NCBI GenBank assembly: GCA_002314055.1
Contig: DCBP01000106.1
Location: 13,763-37,466 of the forward strand
DNA from: Prevotella sp. UBA1104
GTDB taxonomy: Bacteria; Bacteroidota; Bacteroidia; Bacteroidales; Bacteroidaceae
Length of the DNA stretch: 23,704 nt
Reading direction: 5' to 3'
In this document: one piece after another, positions 22,900-23,704 of the stretch
Numbering within the stretch: position 1 is the stretch's first letter
How the letters are laid out: each line of letters opens with the position of its first letter
The notes under the pieces: generated by a model
What the model saw: only the letters and a program-made list of their open reading frames with translations
The model's database searches: none
What the model was told of the DNA's origin: nothing
Program-made: the position numbers and the translations under genes

Positions 22900-23704
22900 A
22901 TGAACTATTATTCTGTAGCAAACCCAATATACGACTCCGTTTTCAAATTTCTTATGGAAGACGAGCGAATCGCCAAGACTGTACTTTCGGCATTGCTAAA
23001 AAAAGAAATAGTAAGTGTTGAAATGCGCCGGCATGAACACCCTAATGTTACACGCGACAACATTTCTATGTTTCGTATAGATTTTGCCGCAAGAGTGAAA
23101 GAAGACGATGGCAGTGTACGGCTGATACTGATAGAGTTGCAGAAAACATGGCTTGACACAGAAACGTTGCGCTTTCGTCGCTACCTCGCCGCTCAGTATA
23201 ATGCAGAGGAAAATATGGTGAAAGAATGCGATGTACAGAAATATGCCGTGCCTATGGTTGCTGTGTATTTGCTCGGGCATCGAGTAGGGAATATAAATAA
23301 ATCTGTTGTGTATGTAGACCACAAGACATTGGATTATGACGGCAACGAAGTGGAGAACGGCATGAAGGACCCGTTTATCAGTAGTTTGACGCACGACAGT
23401 ATAATTGTTCAGATTCCTTTACTTCATGGCAAGATAAATAATAGGCTGGAAAAGGTCCTAAGCGTGTTTGACCAATCCCAAAGGGATGTAAAGAATCAGC
23501 AGATTATTTGTCTTGATGCTGAAGAATACAATGATGACCCAGATATGATGCACCTTATCCACCGTTTGGGTATGGCGGCAATGACAGCAGAGGTCCGTCA
23601 GGAGATGAATGATGAGGATGAGTATTATTCTGCTATTGAGGCTCGCGACACTCAAGTGATGAAACAGAACAAGATTATCTCCGAGCAGAAGACTCAGATC
23701 TCTG
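22900..23704 (+). CDS. PD-(D/E)XK nuclease-family protein (Rpn/transposase-type), partial
   Basis: An open frame starting MNYYSVANPIYDSVFKFLMEDERIAK runs past the window edge; 268 codons are visible. The start resembles the D-x-x-FK-x-LMEDE opening of Bacteroidetes proteins annotated as Rpn family or PD-(D/E)XK nuclease family transposase. Catalytic-core residues are visible as D61 (FRIDFAARV) and E79-x-Q81-K82 (LILIELQKTW), followed by RFRRYLAAQYNAEE. The tail (VMKQNKIISEQKTQIS) looks like the start of the repetitive coiled coil common in this group. Family members are linked to RecA-independent DNA exchange and often occur in many copies. It has no evident tie to the neighbouring genes. Confidence 0.88.
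   Translation, partial: MNYYSVANPIYDSVFKFLMEDERIAKTVLSALLKKEIVSVEMRRHEHPNVTRDNISMFRIDFAARVKEDDGSVRLILIELQKTWLDTETLRFRRYLAAQYNAEENMVKECDVQKYAVPMVAVYLLGHRVGNINKSVVYVDHKTLDYDGNEVENGMKDPFISSLTHDSIIVQIPLLHGKINNRLEKVLSVFDQSQRDVKNQQIICLDAEEYNDDPDMMHLIHRLGMAAMTAEVRQEMNDEDEYYSAIEARDTQVMKQNKIISEQKTQIS

Overview
The window looks like a chromosomal segment of a Bacteroidales bacterium, most likely Prevotella or a close relative. The evidence is: a SusC/SusD/SusE/SusF operon; SusE and SusF lipoproteins with acidic residues straight after the lipid-anchor cysteine; promoters of the Bacteroidetes type (TTTG, 19-20 bp, TAnnTTTG); AT-rich leaders with weak Shine-Dalgarno sequences; and a large surface protein ending in the Prevotella-style tail GIYVMNGKKFVVK. 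The genus is inferred; no rRNA or marker gene is present.

Layout. A LacI-family regulator (22-1047, minus) is followed by a 459-bp gap with a LacI-type operator, four 21-bp palindromic repeats and a terminator. Next, all on the minus strand, come a fucose/arabinose-isomerase-family enzyme (1507-2985), a two-gene unit of a 934-aa Ig-repeat surface protein and a 76-aa acidic protein (6343 down to 3274), a queuosine pair queD-queE (7475 down to 6520), and the susC-susD-susE-susF operon (15343 down to 7713) with its own terminator. Divergent from susC is a small outer-membrane beta-barrel gene (15670-16365, plus). A second array of four 21-bp repeats precedes an AEC-family permease (16818-17726) and a TerC/Alx-family membrane protein (17835-18875). 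A GH2 beta-galactosidase (19446-22658, minus) is followed 3 bp later by a 3'-truncated aldo/keto reductase. The window ends inside a PD-(D/E)XK (Rpn-type) nuclease gene (from 22900).

How the genes fit together. The identical 14-bp palindrome TGCAAACGTTTGCA lies upstream of both lacI and susC, at almost the same distance from each predicted promoter. The simplest reading is that the LacI protein controls itself and the SusCDEF glycan-uptake operon, perhaps also the divergent barrel gene. No glycanase lies in the sus operon. The isomerase and the GH2 enzyme may supply catabolic steps, but no perfect operator sits at either gene. The glycan is not determined: SusC, SusE and SusF are close in length to the classical starch Sus proteins, while the nearby enzymes point to galactosides or deoxy/pentose sugars.

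Most worth following up: the two 4 x 21-bp palindromic arrays, the shared operator-to-promoter geometry with a common GGMACAA motif in the -33 region, and the small acidic protein paired with the Ig-repeat surface protein. I found no clearly new multi-gene defence or mobile system.
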